Shown: positions 1-14,844 of the stretch, piece after piece
Layout: each line of letters begins with the position of its first letter
Numbering within the stretch: the stretch's first letter is position 1
From: Centropus unirufus
Taxonomy: Eukaryota > Chordata > Aves > Cuculiformes > Centropidae
NCBI GenBank assembly: GCA_013397695.1
Contig: VYZI01000323.1
Coordinates: 626,303-690,302 of the forward strand
Length of the DNA: 64,000 bases
Direction of reading: 5' to 3'
Translations under genes and position numbers: made by a program
The notes under the pieces: generated by a model
The model's database searches: none
What the model saw: only the letters and a program-made list of their open reading frames with translations
What the model was told of the DNA's origin: nothing

Positions 1-3000
1 TAAGTAAGAGGTTTTCGAATTAAGGCACAAATTTGCACCTACACAAAATCACAAACATAGTCTTTAGCTCTCTTACTCAGAATACAGAACTACTAACCAC
101 TAGACATATTAATGAAGCAGTGCATGAAAGAGAGAGAAAATAAAAGAGAAGCCCATTTATCAAACTGAATAATATTAATTAGTAGCCTCACTAAATTCAG
201 CTGGGGGAATCACATAACCCAGGCAGGATTTGTCCAGAGCAACCAAGCTACCTACAACAGAAACACTCCAACCAGTGGAGAGCAGACCCATGAGATAGAC
301 CCCATGAGACAGACCACACAAAATCTTAAGAGATTGGTTACCATTTATAGGCAATTGGCCATGTACAGACTTGGACTTCTAAGCTGTTAAGTGAGTTTGG
401 AATTCACCACGCACAACAATATCCAGGGAAGGCAGCAGAAGACGACCACAGAATTATACGGCTTTGCTACGGGAACACAACTGTGAATTGCTGTTGTTCT
501 TTGTCCCTACCAAGAAGCCATAGGAAAGAGAATCTTATGAGCACTTCTACAACTCAGGCTTATGAACACCTAGCAAGTCAAGAATTTTGAATTGTAAAAT
601 AACACTGAATGAAAAAGATATCCCGTGTATTACCCCAAAATGCTGCCGCAGGCTCCTCTAACTTTAGTTCAGTGATTCAGTAATTTTTCATAGTTTCTGT
701 TCTCCTGCCCACAAAGTTTAATTAAATCGTGACAGTTGGTGAAGTTCTTTTCCTTGGTGTCAATATCATGAGAGACTGAAATGCTGGATTAAAATGGCAT
801 CAGCTACCACTAATGCCAACATTTGCAAATCTTAATATAGTGTATCTGTCAAACCACTTTCAAAACCAATACAGTGAAAACCCTAATAAAGTTGCAATTA
901 GCAACTAGGGTAAGAATAGACCCTGCTGTACTCTGAGAGTATTGGTTTTGGTACAATCATGCAGAGGGAAAAGATGTATGATTGCATCTTTTCAGCACTT
1001 GAGACCATTCAGCACATTACAGTCTCCTACTAATAGTGCATTCCACACAAGTAGGAGCAAAAAAAAAAAAAAGCCCAGTGCTGCAGTATATCCCTTCAGT
1101 CATGTGGCACCTGTTAAAAAGTTTGGAAAGTTGAGAGGTGTCGGTACTAGTTCAAAATAACAGGAAATTTCTTTGGAGCAGTGTTTATTAAAACAGGTTT
1201 CTGAAACAGTCTTTCTCACACATGCATTTGAAAACAAAAAAAACAAACCTAGTATTTTTGGCATCCAATGTGTTAAACAGATGATAGGTATCAGATGGCA
1301 AGGCAGGGTGAGCAGCAAAAATATGACAAAGCACAGTGGTCTGTAAACAGAGCAAAGCTACAGAAATTCTAACAACCATATGGTGGTAACAAACAGGACA
1401 CGTGCAAAACAGGAAAAGATCTCGCAGTTAGGGGTGTGATAGCAGCCAGCAAGATGCAGAACTGAAAAATATTACAATAGGACTGCAAGCACCACAGTGA
1501 TAATGTTTCAAATTAATTATATTCAGCTGAGGCTCAGTGTGTACTGTATGTCTTCTACCTAAAAATAATTTAACAGCCTTGCTGAGAGCATCTCTAATTT
1601 ATCATCCTATTCACCTTCTTTTATAATATCCATATTACAAGGAACAAAAAAGCCTCTCACATCTATTTTAAATATACTATCAAAGTGCTTGAACACAAGA
1701 TAATGATTAAGCTTGTCTCCAGCATTATTTCTCTTCATTCTTCTGGATGCCAAAGTAAACATAAATGAAAAGCATATGGCATTTTAGTGAATTAGAAAAT
1801 TAGAAAAGGAGACCATTAACTCATTTTATTTTATGCTTTAAGCACTGCACACAGTAAAATTAAAAATTTCAAGCCTTTTTATATTTGTGATTTATTTTAA
1901 TTCCTTCTTTTAATGTACTCTACTAAAGTTAAATGTTCTCAAGAACATTATTTGTGAAAGAAAACCCATAGCCTGCTCTCTACATTTTTATTACCTATTT
2001 TTCCCTAAAATATCACTGTTCATAACTGTTTTGAGAAAATTATCTTGAGCTTGAAATTATTCTCGATAGAAAAATGGAGCCTTTTTTATGGTGAGCATCC
2101 TTGCTTCATGACATTCACTGAGACTGAATAAGCCAAGAATTATATCAGTGTTAACAAAGATTTTTTTCTGCAAAACTCTCTTATCTGATGAAGTTGTTGA
2201 AAAGAAAGCATGAGACTCAAATTAGTAAAAACTATTTTTCCTTTGATCTAAACCTCCACAGCAAGGTCTATAGAAAACCATGACATCCAATTTCAGGTTT
2301 TCTTCTCCTTTCCTTCCTGTTTTCTGTCAGTTTTATTAATTCCCAAGCTTATTATTATTTATACCCAAACTCTTCCAAAAAGACATTCCCATAAAAAAAT
2401 CTAGTCCACAGAATTCAGTACTTACAATATATCAAAACCTGGATTTTATCCCTGTAATAACATTTTGGAAAATTGTCATTCAGACAACACAGCAGGAGGA
2501 ACACCAAGGGGGATGTTTCAGAAGCCACAAGCTCATTAATCACATCTAGCAGACCCACTGGGATTCTCTCCTGAAGAACCATACTAGTCATAGGTATGAT
2601 TTTAAGAGAAGGTAATCTTCTGCCAACCCATTTCCTATTTAATTCCTGACAGGAAACCCCTAGGGCTCATTTTTTAACTAATAATACCTTAAATAACAGG
2701 AGTGAGTGTCCTTTGGGAAACACTGAACAAAGTCTACTAACCTGTTTTATGATTCTGCCTGCTACCCTGAAATACCCATAAATTTAGCAAAGACATTTCT
2801 CCAAAGGTTTTCCTTGGTTAATATTTTTCTACTGTTCTACAGCGGTTCTCACAACAGCCTATTAAACAATGCGCACTCACAGGTTCCCTGCCCCTTTTTG
2901 ACTGCTACATGAGTCTGCAGGCTGCTGAGCCATCACACACAATGAGGTCAGCCCCCAGAAAATTCCGTCCAGTAGCCACAGAAGGCTCCAGGTAGAAATG

Positions 3001-5283
3001 TGACACTCCATTGTACCAGTGTCCATAGAAAAAAGCAATATTTTTTTAAATGACCAAGTCAGTATTAGTTCCAGAATACCTGGATCTAACCATAACACTA
3101 CCCTCCTACTTATTCTCTAGCAGAGAAGAAGTATTTCATTCCACTTGGCTAGCCTTGTAGAGAGCCAAAAGCTGCAAGGCTTTAGCTCCTGTCACACTTC
3201 AGTATTATCTAAACATAAAAGTAGATTCCCAGATGGATCTGGATATGAAGGAAGAATATAATTTTTTTTTACATTGGGATTTCTTACTGACTTAGCCAGC
3301 AGCTTCTGCTAAGCAGAGTTCTTGTGTTTTTGATGATCACTGACTTGACCTTCTGCCAAATTCACAGATTTTTTCACAACCACACAGAACAGTTGCAGAA
3401 CAGGATCACTATGTTGTAGTCTTGTTCTGTGCTGTTTTTTAATAGGTGCTCCCTCCCTTTACTTGGGGTACATTATGTAAAATCCCAAGCTATGTGTCAA
3501 GAGTGATTAAGTGACATTTTTATCTTGCACTTGTACAATATTCTCTAAAAGTTGAACCGAACAACAACAAGGGAAGCTGTATGGGTACCTACAGTGAGAT
3601 CCTTCAAAACAGAAGATGACTGTGTCTTATCAGCTCTCTCAATCCAAGTGGAACAACTGAAAATTTCAGTCAGCTATAATCTGAACAGCCACCAGTGCAC
3701 TTCTGAAGTAGAAGTGAAAATCTGGAGACTCCACAAAAATTCATGGGGCTGGCCAACAGTAAAAATACTGAGGCTTTTTCTGTGTTTTAAAGGAAATCAA
3801 CTACCAAGCCATCTGTGCATTGCACCAGGCATTGGTCTAAAGCCAGAACAGCAAAAGAGGTAAACTGGGCCCAGTACACTGACGTCATCCCACTGTGTCA
3901 CTGATGTGGCCTCATATGCTGCCAGCTTCCCAAAAAGCAAGAAGTTAGGTAAAATTCACCAGACAAATTTGTCACGTTGAATGAGGGCAACAAATACAGC
4001 TTGCTGAGTGAAAGGCATACATACCTGAAAACCTAAATCTCTCAGGTTTACATACCTGAAAATAGACAAGGAATATGTATCTACCGGAAGCAGCAACACA
4101 CTCATCTGTTCTTTCTCATCTTAATGAACAACCAAGATTCTCAAGATAATATCCTGGTATGTCCAATATGATATGTATTCAGAAAAAGGAGAGGAAAAAC
4201 ATCCTGCTAGGATTGCACTAGTCTGGAACACCGTTTCTTTCTTGCCCTTTAGGAGGACTTGAGTTAGAATATCGTACACTGGACAGACAGGGTTTTTTCT
4301 TCTATGATGAGGACTGAAATGCAGGTGGTCTTCTATTTTTTATAGTAGATTGTCTGCCTGTGCCCAGTGCCAATGCTACTGTCATTTATTTATGTCACAG
4401 AACATTAGGAGACCAAAATATATGTGAGAAAGGTAATGAGGAAACAGAATGTTAGGAACTCAAATGATAAGAGTCCTGAGATAAGAAATTTGAACCAAAG
4501 TCTGCTAGTTATCCTATTTATGTCATTTTGTCAGGTCAAATCACTCAGGGGATAATTTGGTGTTTCATACAGATTCTTCATCCAAACTATAAAGCTGCAG
4601 GAGACTGGAAAGATGACTATTGTAGCCTAGAGGAGCGTGGGAGCATGGTTTTACAAACTTTGGATAAGTACCAGGTAGTTACAACCAGTGGTATGAGCAA
4701 TTGATGAGTGAATAACACTGGTACTAACCATTACATTGGAAATATTATCAACACATACAGTGAAATATATTAAAGCAGTGAGTCTAGGTAAGTTGTCTTT
4801 ACTACAGCATAAAACCTGTCAATTAGTTCCTCTAGGAAACCTACTCTTGACTTAGCAAGATGTACAAAATGAGACCGTGAACATCCTTGCAACATGTTGA
4901 TATTAAAAACTCTCAGTTCTAGCTCTGGTAAAAAGGTTTAAAAATGGCCCCTTCTGTCCCTTGGAGGGGGCGTGCATGGGGCCAGAAGAGAGAGACAAGG
5001 AAATAAAAGAACAAAATTATCTAAGTCCTGGAGTTCAGAAGGTATGTAACATTGTGTTGATGGGATCTGAACCTGTACAATGCATTAACTTCAAGATAAG
5101 AAGAAAGTCTTGTTCAGAGAATCAGCACCTCCTAGGTGAATCACTGTCACCATTAAAAATGCATGACATGCTTCCAAGGACAGTCACTTCAACTCCCATC
5201 CCCCAGTGCTCATTCTGCCTTTCACCACTAGATTAAAAAGCTTTTAGCGGTGCACACTCTGTGTGTGTGAAAGTGTTTATATT
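1..5283. other. AT-rich unique sequence, no gene seen
   Basis: No repeat family, exon or RNA gene could be recognised. A run of 14 A lies at 1059-1072. A short imperfect duplication (AGACCCATGAGAT then AGACCCCATGAGAC) lies at about 284-310. The best open frame (3552-3863, plus) is 103 codons, has no recognisable domain, and is within chance expectation. Confidence 0.6.
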
Positions 5284-5500
5284 TTATAATCAAGTCACCT
5301 CTTGATCTCCCATGTGATAAACTAAACAGATTGAGATCTCTAAATCCCCCACTGCGAAGTAGTTTCTCCAGCGTCTGAAATATTATTGTAGCTCTTAACT
5401 GAACATTTTTTGACCTTTCAACAAGCTTTAAAAGTGTAATATGCTAAGAATTGTGCCCTTCCTTTACCCATTTTCCAAAAGCTGTACTACAAACGCCAAA
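5284..5500 (-). mobile_element. Ancient CR1/L3-type LINE relic, 3' part
   Basis: Read on the minus strand, this stretch follows the 3' portion of old amniote CR1/L3 elements. Characteristic words include TAATCAAGTCACCTCTTGAT, AACAGATTGAGATCTCTAAA and TTGTAGCTCTTAACTGAAC on the plus strand, in the order expected for an antisense copy. It is strongly diverged, has no usable reading frame, and both edges fade into unique sequence. The call comes from remembered family similarity, not an alignment; an exact subfamily cannot be given. Confidence 0.5.
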
Positions 5501-8500
5501 GATGAACATCAGGCTTAACTGTCCAACAGCCTCTTTTATCATGTGAGTGCCCTTTTTAAATACTGGTGCTACATTGAGAGTCTCATGAACTCATTTTCCT
5601 CCATTCCAAAGTTTAACAAACGAAGAAACACCATCAGCCAATCAGACACTCCTACAGACAAATCCTTTAGTTGTCTTCTGCACCACTGACCAAGGCTGAC
5701 CAATTTTTTAATGTTTATACCAAGCAGGTGTTGTCTCAGGTTTCCTTCCGTTAACATCAAAGTAGGAAACAACTTCTTGTCCTCAGAGGATGTAAATATA
5801 ATTCTCCATTTCTTTCTGTGTACAAACAGAAATATATAGCTAACACTTGCAACTTTTGTACATCCTAGCAGCACTAGAATGTCCATCTGAACACCAGTCA
5901 GTGTCTTCCTTAGGGTATCTTCCATCTAAAGTACATTTCCTGAACAACCTCTTACAGCCTGCAGGTCTGGATTTTCTCCTCATTTCTTTAGTATCCCTTA
6001 CCAACTCTCTTTATAGCTTATCACTCTAAAGAATTGGAATCTATGTTTGTAAGGAATAGATAGATGTGTAAAGGCAGCTGGAGTTGTATCATTCCCATGT
6101 TACTTACATAGATTAGCTATTTAAAACATCACCTCCTCTGGAAGATATTCCATAAAAAAACTTGACAGGATACTGTTGAATGTAGACAAATTGAAGTTCC
6201 AAAGTAATACAGTAATCTTTTCATCTCTGAAAAATACTAAAAATATTGCCCTATTTTCTTCTTTGTAGTGTCAAGATAGAATTATTTAAAATCTTTTCTG
6301 CAGTTCTTCATAAGCACGTTTGAAATTTTTAAAAGTACAAAAATTAACTTCCATTTTTATGGTACCCAGTATTTTCAAATAAAGAGTCCTACATGAGTAC
6401 TTAATACTAATGACAATGAAAAATAGCAATCAATTTCTTAAGAAAAAAATAACAATTCATCCTCTTGGCCATTTAGATATATGCTTTTCCCTTGATCATT
6501 TGTACCATGGAAAACTTTTCAAATTCATAGAAAATAGCTTCTTGTCATGAAAAAAATGTCAGCCGTCACTCCTTAAGAAAATAATGTAACTGTCCTTCAC
6601 CTCTCCTGCCAAAAACTCTAGGTAATGGTAATCATTGTAGAATTTTAAAAACTCTTATCTTTAATTTCCCTCCCCCCATAAAATCCATTAATTGTAGCAA
6701 TGTCCCTTTCTTTTCTAGTAATGTCCCAAAGTCTTCAGCCAGGGAAAATTCCTTCGAAACAACTCTGAAATCCTTTCTTCACTCTTACTTCCTATTTTTA
6801 GCTTTCAGATGTTGGCAGGTAGCAAAGCTGATTGCTTGCGAATCCTGAATTTCAGCAGAGCTCTTTTGATTTCCTTCTTCCAGGATGCAACAGACAACTA
6901 GGATGTCCCTGCTGTCAGAAAAGTTTCTTAATTAAGTTCATGAAAAGGCTTTTGAATTCTTGACTGAAGTGGAACACTCTTGTTTATTGCTTGTGGTGTC
7001 ATCACTGCCAATGCTATGAATAGCTCTCCCACTTCCCCTTGTGCGGGCTCTTCAGCAGCAGAGAGGCATTGTGGCTGTCGTCCTCTTGTCAACTCTGTTG
7101 TCGTGACTGGAATCACTGGCAAACTTTCCATAATCCTTGTGGAGCTCATCCTGCCTCTGTTGACACTCTCTACCAGTTTAGAACCTTCATCTTAAATCAC
7201 AAATACTCAACTCCTACAAATTGTAACATGTTATCATAAAAAAAAAAAAAAAAAGAAAAAGAAAAAAACTCTGGCTATGCGATGTTCCATTATTCTCATC
7301 ACTCTCTGTGACCTAAAATGACCGCTACAAATGGCATCTAAAAAGCCTAATTCAGAAAAAGCGTATTTTTTCAGCCGAAATTCTGACATTTTAATATACA
7401 TTTTTAGAGCCAAAAAGTAACATATCATTCTGTGATTTTCTCAAACAGAAAGTGAATCTCAATTTTAACCTTCAAATAGTTGTTCTGATTTCACTTAGAT
7501 AAGTGTTTAGTTCTGGCAAGGATATGATTTACATTTTATTTGTAAGGAGAATTAAGATGGATTCATATAAGAAGAGACGTCTTGAGTGACAAGAGTTGAA
7601 AGACAAATGATCAAATTGCCATCTTAAATCTTTGCAGGTGCTGAACAGAAAATGGAATAGGAGATGGAAATAATAATGCTGCTCTACAAAAAAAAACCCA
7701 CCAAATATTTAAAGTACAGTTTCAGACAACTTTTGTTATATTAATATTTAGTACTTTCAGAATATTGAAAATATAGTCCTCTACTGTTTAATTTTCTTCT
7801 TCCCTATTTGGAAAAAATTAAATGCATTAGCAGGCTTCCAATATTGCTCCATATAGTTTACTTCCTTTCTTATTCATTAACTAAAATGATTAAGTCAAGA
7901 GGATTAGTAAGTAACAAGTTTTGTTTCTAAATGTCACAGTGTGGCAAATTCTATAATGTCTTTTACCCTTCAGAGACACAGTCATCTAAACCATTTTTTT
8001 CTGGCATTGCCAATTGAATAATTGAACAAAATAATACCTCCCTAACTCCACATCTTAAAACCATGAGACTCACACGCACAGATACTCCCAGATAAGAAGT
8101 TCCAAAGAGCATCTCAAATAAATGCATGAGATGCCAACAGTCAAGCAACTGAATCTTGGTCCTAGTTACAGTCAAAGTAGTCTGTAGTGTGATACCTCAT
8201 ATTAAAGTAGAAATCTGCTTTGGATTACCTGAATAGCTCCCTATTTGCTCTACATTTCCTTCCTTTTTTTTTAATTTATTAGAGATAATTAACAGCTGTT
8301 CATCTGTAAATGTAACCGAAAAATTATTTTAAAAATATTAATGCACTTGTTCATCAGATATTTAAATTAGACTCGGATACTCTGAAATAAAATTTCTTAA
8401 GAAATGCCTCTAACACATTAACCTACTTCTAATAATTAGACTTCTGGGCCAGTTATCTTTCAACTGAAGGCAATGGAAAATTCGCTATTGACTTAAAAAG

Positions 8501-11500
8501 AAACAGATGGTACTGTTTCATTGGTGGTCTCATCTAATGGAGGTTTGGCTCCTAGAAAACTGAAAAGTACTATTTCTTCCTTAATGGCACATCATTTTAA
8601 AAGGGCAGCACAATGGTCAGCTTTTAAATTCCATGGACTCCCATTTGCAGAGCAGGAGTAGGGCCACATTTGTTCATACTTTCTTTAGAATATTTTAAAT
8701 GTAAATACATGGCTTGATTTTTTATCCTGTTCATTAGAATGACACAACTTCAAAAATTCTAATGAAAAGTCTAAGAAAGAGTCTAATCCAACACGATCTA
8801 TGTTCTCATCTCTTCCCAGTTCAGTCTGGTACTATATTGGGTTTCATTGAACTTCAATGTATTCAGTGGAGGCTGAACAGTTTGTGGGGCTAGAAGAAAA
8901 GACGCTCCAAAAGTTGGCTCAATCACACCTCAATCACCTCAAGATAGCATTGCATAAAGGGAAAGGGGACTTCTTGTTTGTCATACAGAAGATGTGGAGT
9001 AGATAATTTTCTCACTGGAACTGTGAAAGATTTCCAGAACCCATTTCAGTACTGACTTTAACTGGACTTAACTGACAAAGCAACTTTTTTGGTGTGATTA
9101 CCCCAAACTTAGAAATTTATTTGGACATGCTAAGGAAAGTCCTACCCAATGTGAACTTACTTTATTTCTGCAGATGAAAATAAGAGTCTAGACAACAAAC
9201 CTGTTGATCTTCTCTTTTTTTTAATTTAAATGATAGGATGCGGCAAATAAATAGAAGTTGATGTTTCCAAGAAATGTGAACTCCATGGCCCAAAGCCACA
9301 GATGAAGTGCTTAACTCTCCATGTCAACGGCACAACTCCCATCCTCAATTTGGAAAATACTAAGATTAAAAGGTTAATTAACTAAGTTAAGCCACAATTC
9401 CATATAAAACTGGGTTTGTCTTGGCCCTGCTTAAGCCGACTTAATTTTAGTTCTGAAAGCAATTGTCCAGCAGTCAACATATATATCACATAAGGCTGTT
9501 TTGTTCAGATTCATTTTACAAGAGTAATAAATAGCTACTCTATGTGGATTAAGCTGGCTCTGTGGTGTGGAAGAGTGCAGGCACAGGATGATATCAGAGA
9601 CCCTAGACTGTACACAGGAGTGACATTAGTGAATCAGCAGTCACAGCAGGAGAGCAACCTCACCATTCAGGTAAAATCAGCAATAAAGACAGCAAAAAGG
9701 ATGGAAAAACAGAGTAATTGAGGACCAGAGTAAAAAAAAAGAGTGAGACTGGGCTAAAACAATATACAAAAATTAACCCATGCTGACAAAAACACCTAGG
9801 ATGACAGTGCATCAGCAGTATGCTTCCACCCAGCAAACACGGGGAAGAAGTCCCCTCACAAGCATCAACTCCTTCTAGAGAAGACCTCAGGTGCTGACAG
9901 TTTATCATAACCACCCTGCACCCATTCTTTTCAGGAAAAACAAAGTTGACAAGGGAAGAACCCTGAGAAACACCAGAAAGGCAAGCACAGGAACAGAGAA
10001 AAGAAAATCCTCCACTTTCTTTAGGGAAGTGCCTTCAGTGCCTTCCAGGAGAGTTCTCTTTTGAAAAGGAAGAGCACGGCAGGTTGTTTAGACACTTAAA
10101 ATTGTGTCAGCACTTTTTAAAAAATCTTTTCTGCTCCTAAGAAAAGAACTACAGTAATAACGTTTGTGAAACTGTAACCTAATCATAGTCTCTGTTATCA
10201 AATTTGTACTGTTTTTTCTGAAGTAACCCAAATTCACATTTATAAGCCATAAAACCACACTCAATCTAAATATGATCTTCCTGGTTATGCCTTAATAACA
10301 ATCGTATATCACACCATCCTTCCAATTGAAAGAAATAAACCTTTTGATAGCAAATTTTAATAATAATGGAGTGTTCTTTATCCATGTTGATATAATTAAT
10401 CAGCTAACAGTCTAATATGTTTAACATGTTGAGTTAATGAAAAGACTTCTGTCACTTTCAACTTTATAAATTCCAGGTGCTTTACACTGTCTTCTAGAAT
10501 CGTACATGTGAAAATTTCATGCAACGTGTGCAGACATATAGTTACAGATTCTCAGGACAAGTTTCAATACATTTCAAGCTCTGAATCCTACAAATGATTA
10601 AAACCACTCTGATCAGATATGAGCCAGACAATTATACAGTCCTCTCTTGGTATAAATGCCTTACTTGAGATCTTACATATATGCACATCCTCAGTAACAG
10701 AAAAGCTTTGCAGATGAACAAATTCTCTTTTTGGGATACCAGAAAAGTAACAGGGAGTTAAGATGTAAAAACTAAATATATACTTGATTCAGATGAGAAG
10801 CAAGACAGAGATCTCCCTTATTTTTGATATACAAAACCCAAGCATTTTGTTCTTCAAGATCTTTTGTCCTGTGTATTTTCGTTATAAGAGAGTATACCAA
10901 GGATTTAAAACTACAGTTGTTTCCTTGCCTCTCACCACCATCATGAATGCCACTTGGGACCGGATGGGCTCAGTACCACTCTTAACTACTTCTATGGCAC
11001 AACTAGATCAAGAAATCCATGCCTAGCAAACAGCTACCATACTTGTTCTTAACAATACAACTAGGAATACTAAAAGCTGGAGGTAAATAGGTGACAGGTC
11101 TGTTCACAATCAAGGGGAGGGTGGTAAAAACAGCAGGCTTATAGCTTGCTGCTGAATCACACAACACAGTATGTGTCTTGTAGGTGCAAGAACAAAAAGT
11201 ACCTACAAGTCTGACCTTTGCACTTGATGGAGGAGGATGGCAAAAAGTGGACACAAGAGAGTTGATGAGTGAGGTTTTATTCACAAATACTTAGTTTGCA
11301 GTGAAAGCATTTTACTAATTTCAAGGCAAAAAGGACTGACCCCAAAAAAATGTATGTAGTAGACTCTTCTAGGATGAGGCAAGAAGCTGCAAGGATCAGC
11401 TAGATGGAGTTCAAAAGCAGGTAACTCCTGCAGGAACTTGGACCACAATTATGCAATGGGCAAGATGCCAAAATTTAGAAACTTCAGGAAGGAAACAATA

Positions 11501-14500
11501 AAAAGACAGTGGCATGCAAATTATTTTTCATGTCTCTAGTGTTACATGCAGTATCAATGCTCCACAGAAAATAAGTCACATAATTTCTCCCTTGTTTAAC
11601 AAAGCAACATTAGTCAGTCTATGAAAAGTTTAAATTTTTCCAGCTACACATCACTGTTACTACAAACTACATGATTATTTCAGATAGCCATATATCAGAT
11701 AACACAGACTTCATATCTATACTACCAAAAATGAGTAAGAAATCTAAACTCAAATTCAAAATAAATTGTGGACATCTCCAGAGTTTCCCACTTAGCTATC
11801 TTTTCTTTCCATATGCTGTAGTAATCAATTAAATGCAATTGTATCTGTCATTTCAATGAAATCACTAATGTTCTTTTCGTTTTTCAGATCATGTTTTTTC
11901 TACTTGGAAATTGAAAGTCCCTAGACTTCTTGATAGCCTTTCATTTCTTCTACTACACAAGAATATACAAAACTAGAAACACTTGCCTTCCTTTAGAGTT
12001 AATTAAAAGAGAAAGGTATCAAACTGACTGGATCCTCTTCTGACATTGTCTTTCTTCATTATATTTAGGAATTTAAGTGAATATATCACATATATGGATA
12101 CTGGTGGAATTCCAGGAACAGATGCCTAAAACTTTGGTGAAGCAATGCCTACTTAGTAAAAAGATTATAGAAACTAAATACCCTAAATTTAAATTATATT
12201 GCACCTGACTATATGTTTCTTTTATAAACATTCATTCCCCTTTTGGAAGGGAACTTGCTGTTTTCTTTTATTTCTCATCTCCTTACTGCCCAGAACTATA
12301 CAAACCCAGAGGACTGGGCAAATCATCTGCCTCTCCAAAACTGACATTTTCTAGCTCCTTTTAATATGGAACTTAAAATTATCCAAAGTTTAAAAGAGTG
12401 ATATTAAGATTTCACACATTCTCTAAAAGTACTTTTAACTGTATTCTTCCTTAATTTAGCTCTCCTTAATGTTATTGCCTAAAATTGTAACTTCAAGACA
12501 GTTCTTTGATATTTTTCTTGCACCTCCTCCTTGTAAACATTCACAGAGGGCTTTTTCACCTATACAATTTTGCATAGGGTCTACTGTGTAGTGTCTTTAA
12601 AGCAATGGAAATTCAGTTCTGAACACACCACAGGACTGCAGTGTTACAAGTATTACTAAGAAATTTAAGATCAGAAATCAAGAAGATTCTATCACACTAA
12701 GTCCATACCCTGAGAGAACCTGTAGCTGACAACCCATGATTTACTACAGCACACAAAATCACTGTAACAAGTGTCTCCAAGGAGGAGGGTAAGAATATTA
12801 TAGGAATGAAGATGAGAACAGGTTGACTTGAAGACATAACAACAGGCTACATCAGGGGCATGCATTTTATCCAAATCCTTTCTTCAAATTCTCTTGTGCC
12901 ACAGTACTTATAATCTCATTATCTAACAACAGTTGCAGTGCAAATTTTTATATCAGAATCTATTACGCCACCCAAGACATTCACTCTTTCCTTGTGTGCT
13001 ACAGTCTGTTTGTTTAGACTAAGAGCACTTTCAGACGATGTCTTTGCTGTGGCATTCTTTGTATACTGCTCCAATGAGGATGCCTCCCCAGGTCTACAGC
13101 TCCTAGATGGCAGAGCAATCCAAGTGACAATAACAACAAAAATGTTCTCACAGACACTCCTCACAAAGAAAAATATAATCTCCAGCGAAGTGCAGCTCAC
13201 TGGAAAATCTCAGTTTCCCAATTCTGTTCTTCTGTTCATGAAGGGAAAATACTAGAGGTTGCCCACAAGTCTCTTCTGCAGCAGTGTCTTCCAAAATAGT
13301 TTTAAATAAAGACGGTTCTATGAATGCTGAAGAATATAATACTAACTCTCTTATTTAAGATGTTCTTTCGTTCTTAGAACACCACAATAGTGTCTGCAAG
13401 TTTCCCACCTTGAAATATCCCAGTTGATATTGGGAAAGTTATAAGAGAACAAGCCCATACCTTCTACCAAGAAAACAGCATGTCACCTCTAATGTGGTCC
13501 CTCAATTCCACCCTGGGATTTGGAATGTACTCCCATGAGCTTCTCTTTGACAGATTAATGCACTGAATATGGGAACCCATGAAAAAAAAATTAAATAAAG
13601 TACAGTTTGGGGATTTCTGATCCTAACATGATCTCTAGGATTACCTCAACATAGAATTTCTTCACTGTGGCATTTCTCCAGACACCATCACAACTACAGA
13701 AAAGCAAAGCATCAAAGCACACTTTCCATTTTTATTTGTAATTCCTCAGCACCATAAAGTTGCTTCAGGAGGGATGAGGTGAATAGCTGTTTAGTACACA
13801 CATTCAAAGAAATCCTGACTCTAAGCAAATGAAATCAACTGTCTGTATTAATGGACAGAATAGCAGCAGTAATTGATGAGCTGAATGTCCCTGTTACTGC
13901 ACAACACAGAACAAAGAAATGGAAAATGCACAGAAGACAGCTCAGCAGTGATTCCCCATATCACTGCTGGCCAACTCCATCCTTCTGCACAACCACAGCG
14001 CTCTGTGTTAAGGCTTCCTGACCAAAAGGCAAAAAAACCCCAGTCTTTAAGAAAGAAAGGACAATCTGTGAACAGTCATCCATCAGCTCTAATGCATCAA
14101 CAGGAGAAACACTGACTTAAACTTTCCCATATCAGAAAAAGGGATAGTGTGGGAGACGCTCACAAAGAGAAGGGAGAGGAATACTACATAAGAATGTGAA
14201 CCAGCAGAAAAGTCACATTCCCAGCAATTCTGTGTCTGCCATGAAGTTTGCTTCCAGCAGGCAATGATTTATAGAGTCTCCAGAAGTTAAATCCCACATA
14301 ATATGAGTAGATATATAGCTAGAATTACAACACAAACATTCATAGATCCATTTTGCCAAAACTGGATCTTTAAATTTAAAAATTGCCCACACATCAACAG
14401 GAAAAGTAAAAGTTCCTGAGTATAATTCCCTACTCTGACCAGTGGGCACACTTACTTGACACATTTAATACCTGCAGATTATTCATATATCTACAAGTCA

Positions 14501-14637
14501 GAACAAAATGAAGTTGATGCATTGATGGCATTGGAAAATTAACCAGTAGAAACGGATCAGGACCAATATTTGTCCTAATTTCTCCTCCGGTGAAGAAGAA
14601 AAAAATGACTGCCATACCTCCAGTTGAAAGTTGAGGA
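5501..14637. other. AT-rich unique sequence, no gene seen
   Basis: Nothing beyond low-complexity A or T runs and chance open frames was recognised. Notable points are the dual-strand open patch ending at an A-rich tract (6928-7268), described separately, and overlapping open frames on both strands at 12919-13255. The 118-codon minus frame at 5569-5925 has no recognisable domain. No CR1 or LTR sequence was seen here. Confidence 0.55.
7238..7268. repeat. A-rich tract, 17 A then GA5-GA7
   Basis: An uninterrupted run of 17 A (7238-7254) is followed by GAAAAA and GAAAAAAA. It is a simple poly(A) tract on the plus strand, at the 3' side of a patch that is open on both strands. It could be a microsatellite or a decayed retrocopy tail. 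Confidence 0.8.
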
Positions 14638-14836
14638 GCAGACTCTCTCCTTCTCCTGCCCTCCTTATTTAATCTCCCCTTCCACTCAGCTGCTCCCCCT
14701 CCTTCTTTGTTCTATTTTCCACCTTCATTACCACCTCCTCCTCACCTCTCACAGTCTCCCTTTGTCTCCCTCACCCTCCTTTTCACTTTCTCCCCCCTTT
14801 TTCTATTCCTCATCCCACACACCCTCCTCTGTTAGC
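14638..14836 (+). repeat. Polypyrimidine (CT-rich) tract
   Basis: About 200 bases consist almost wholly of C and T, with words such as CTCCTCCTCACC and CTTTCTCCCCCC. There is no fixed repeat unit. The 74-codon open frame inside is a product of this composition. A purine-rich stretch follows within 10 bases, so the two could pair with each other or form triplex-type DNA. Confidence 0.85.
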
Positions 14837-14844
14837 TTCACTAC

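Noticed and set aside
3552..3863. 103-codon plus-strand frame ending near an AG|GTAAAC donor-like site
   Set aside because: The upstream acceptor is poor and the residues match no family I know; insufficient to call an exon.
5569..5925. 118-codon minus-strand frame
   Set aside because: No recognisable domain and no exon signals; chance-sized.
12919..13255. Overlapping 93- and 105-codon frames on opposite strands
   Set aside because: Dual-strand openness suggests low stop density, not coding; no domain and no convincing acceptor and donor pair.
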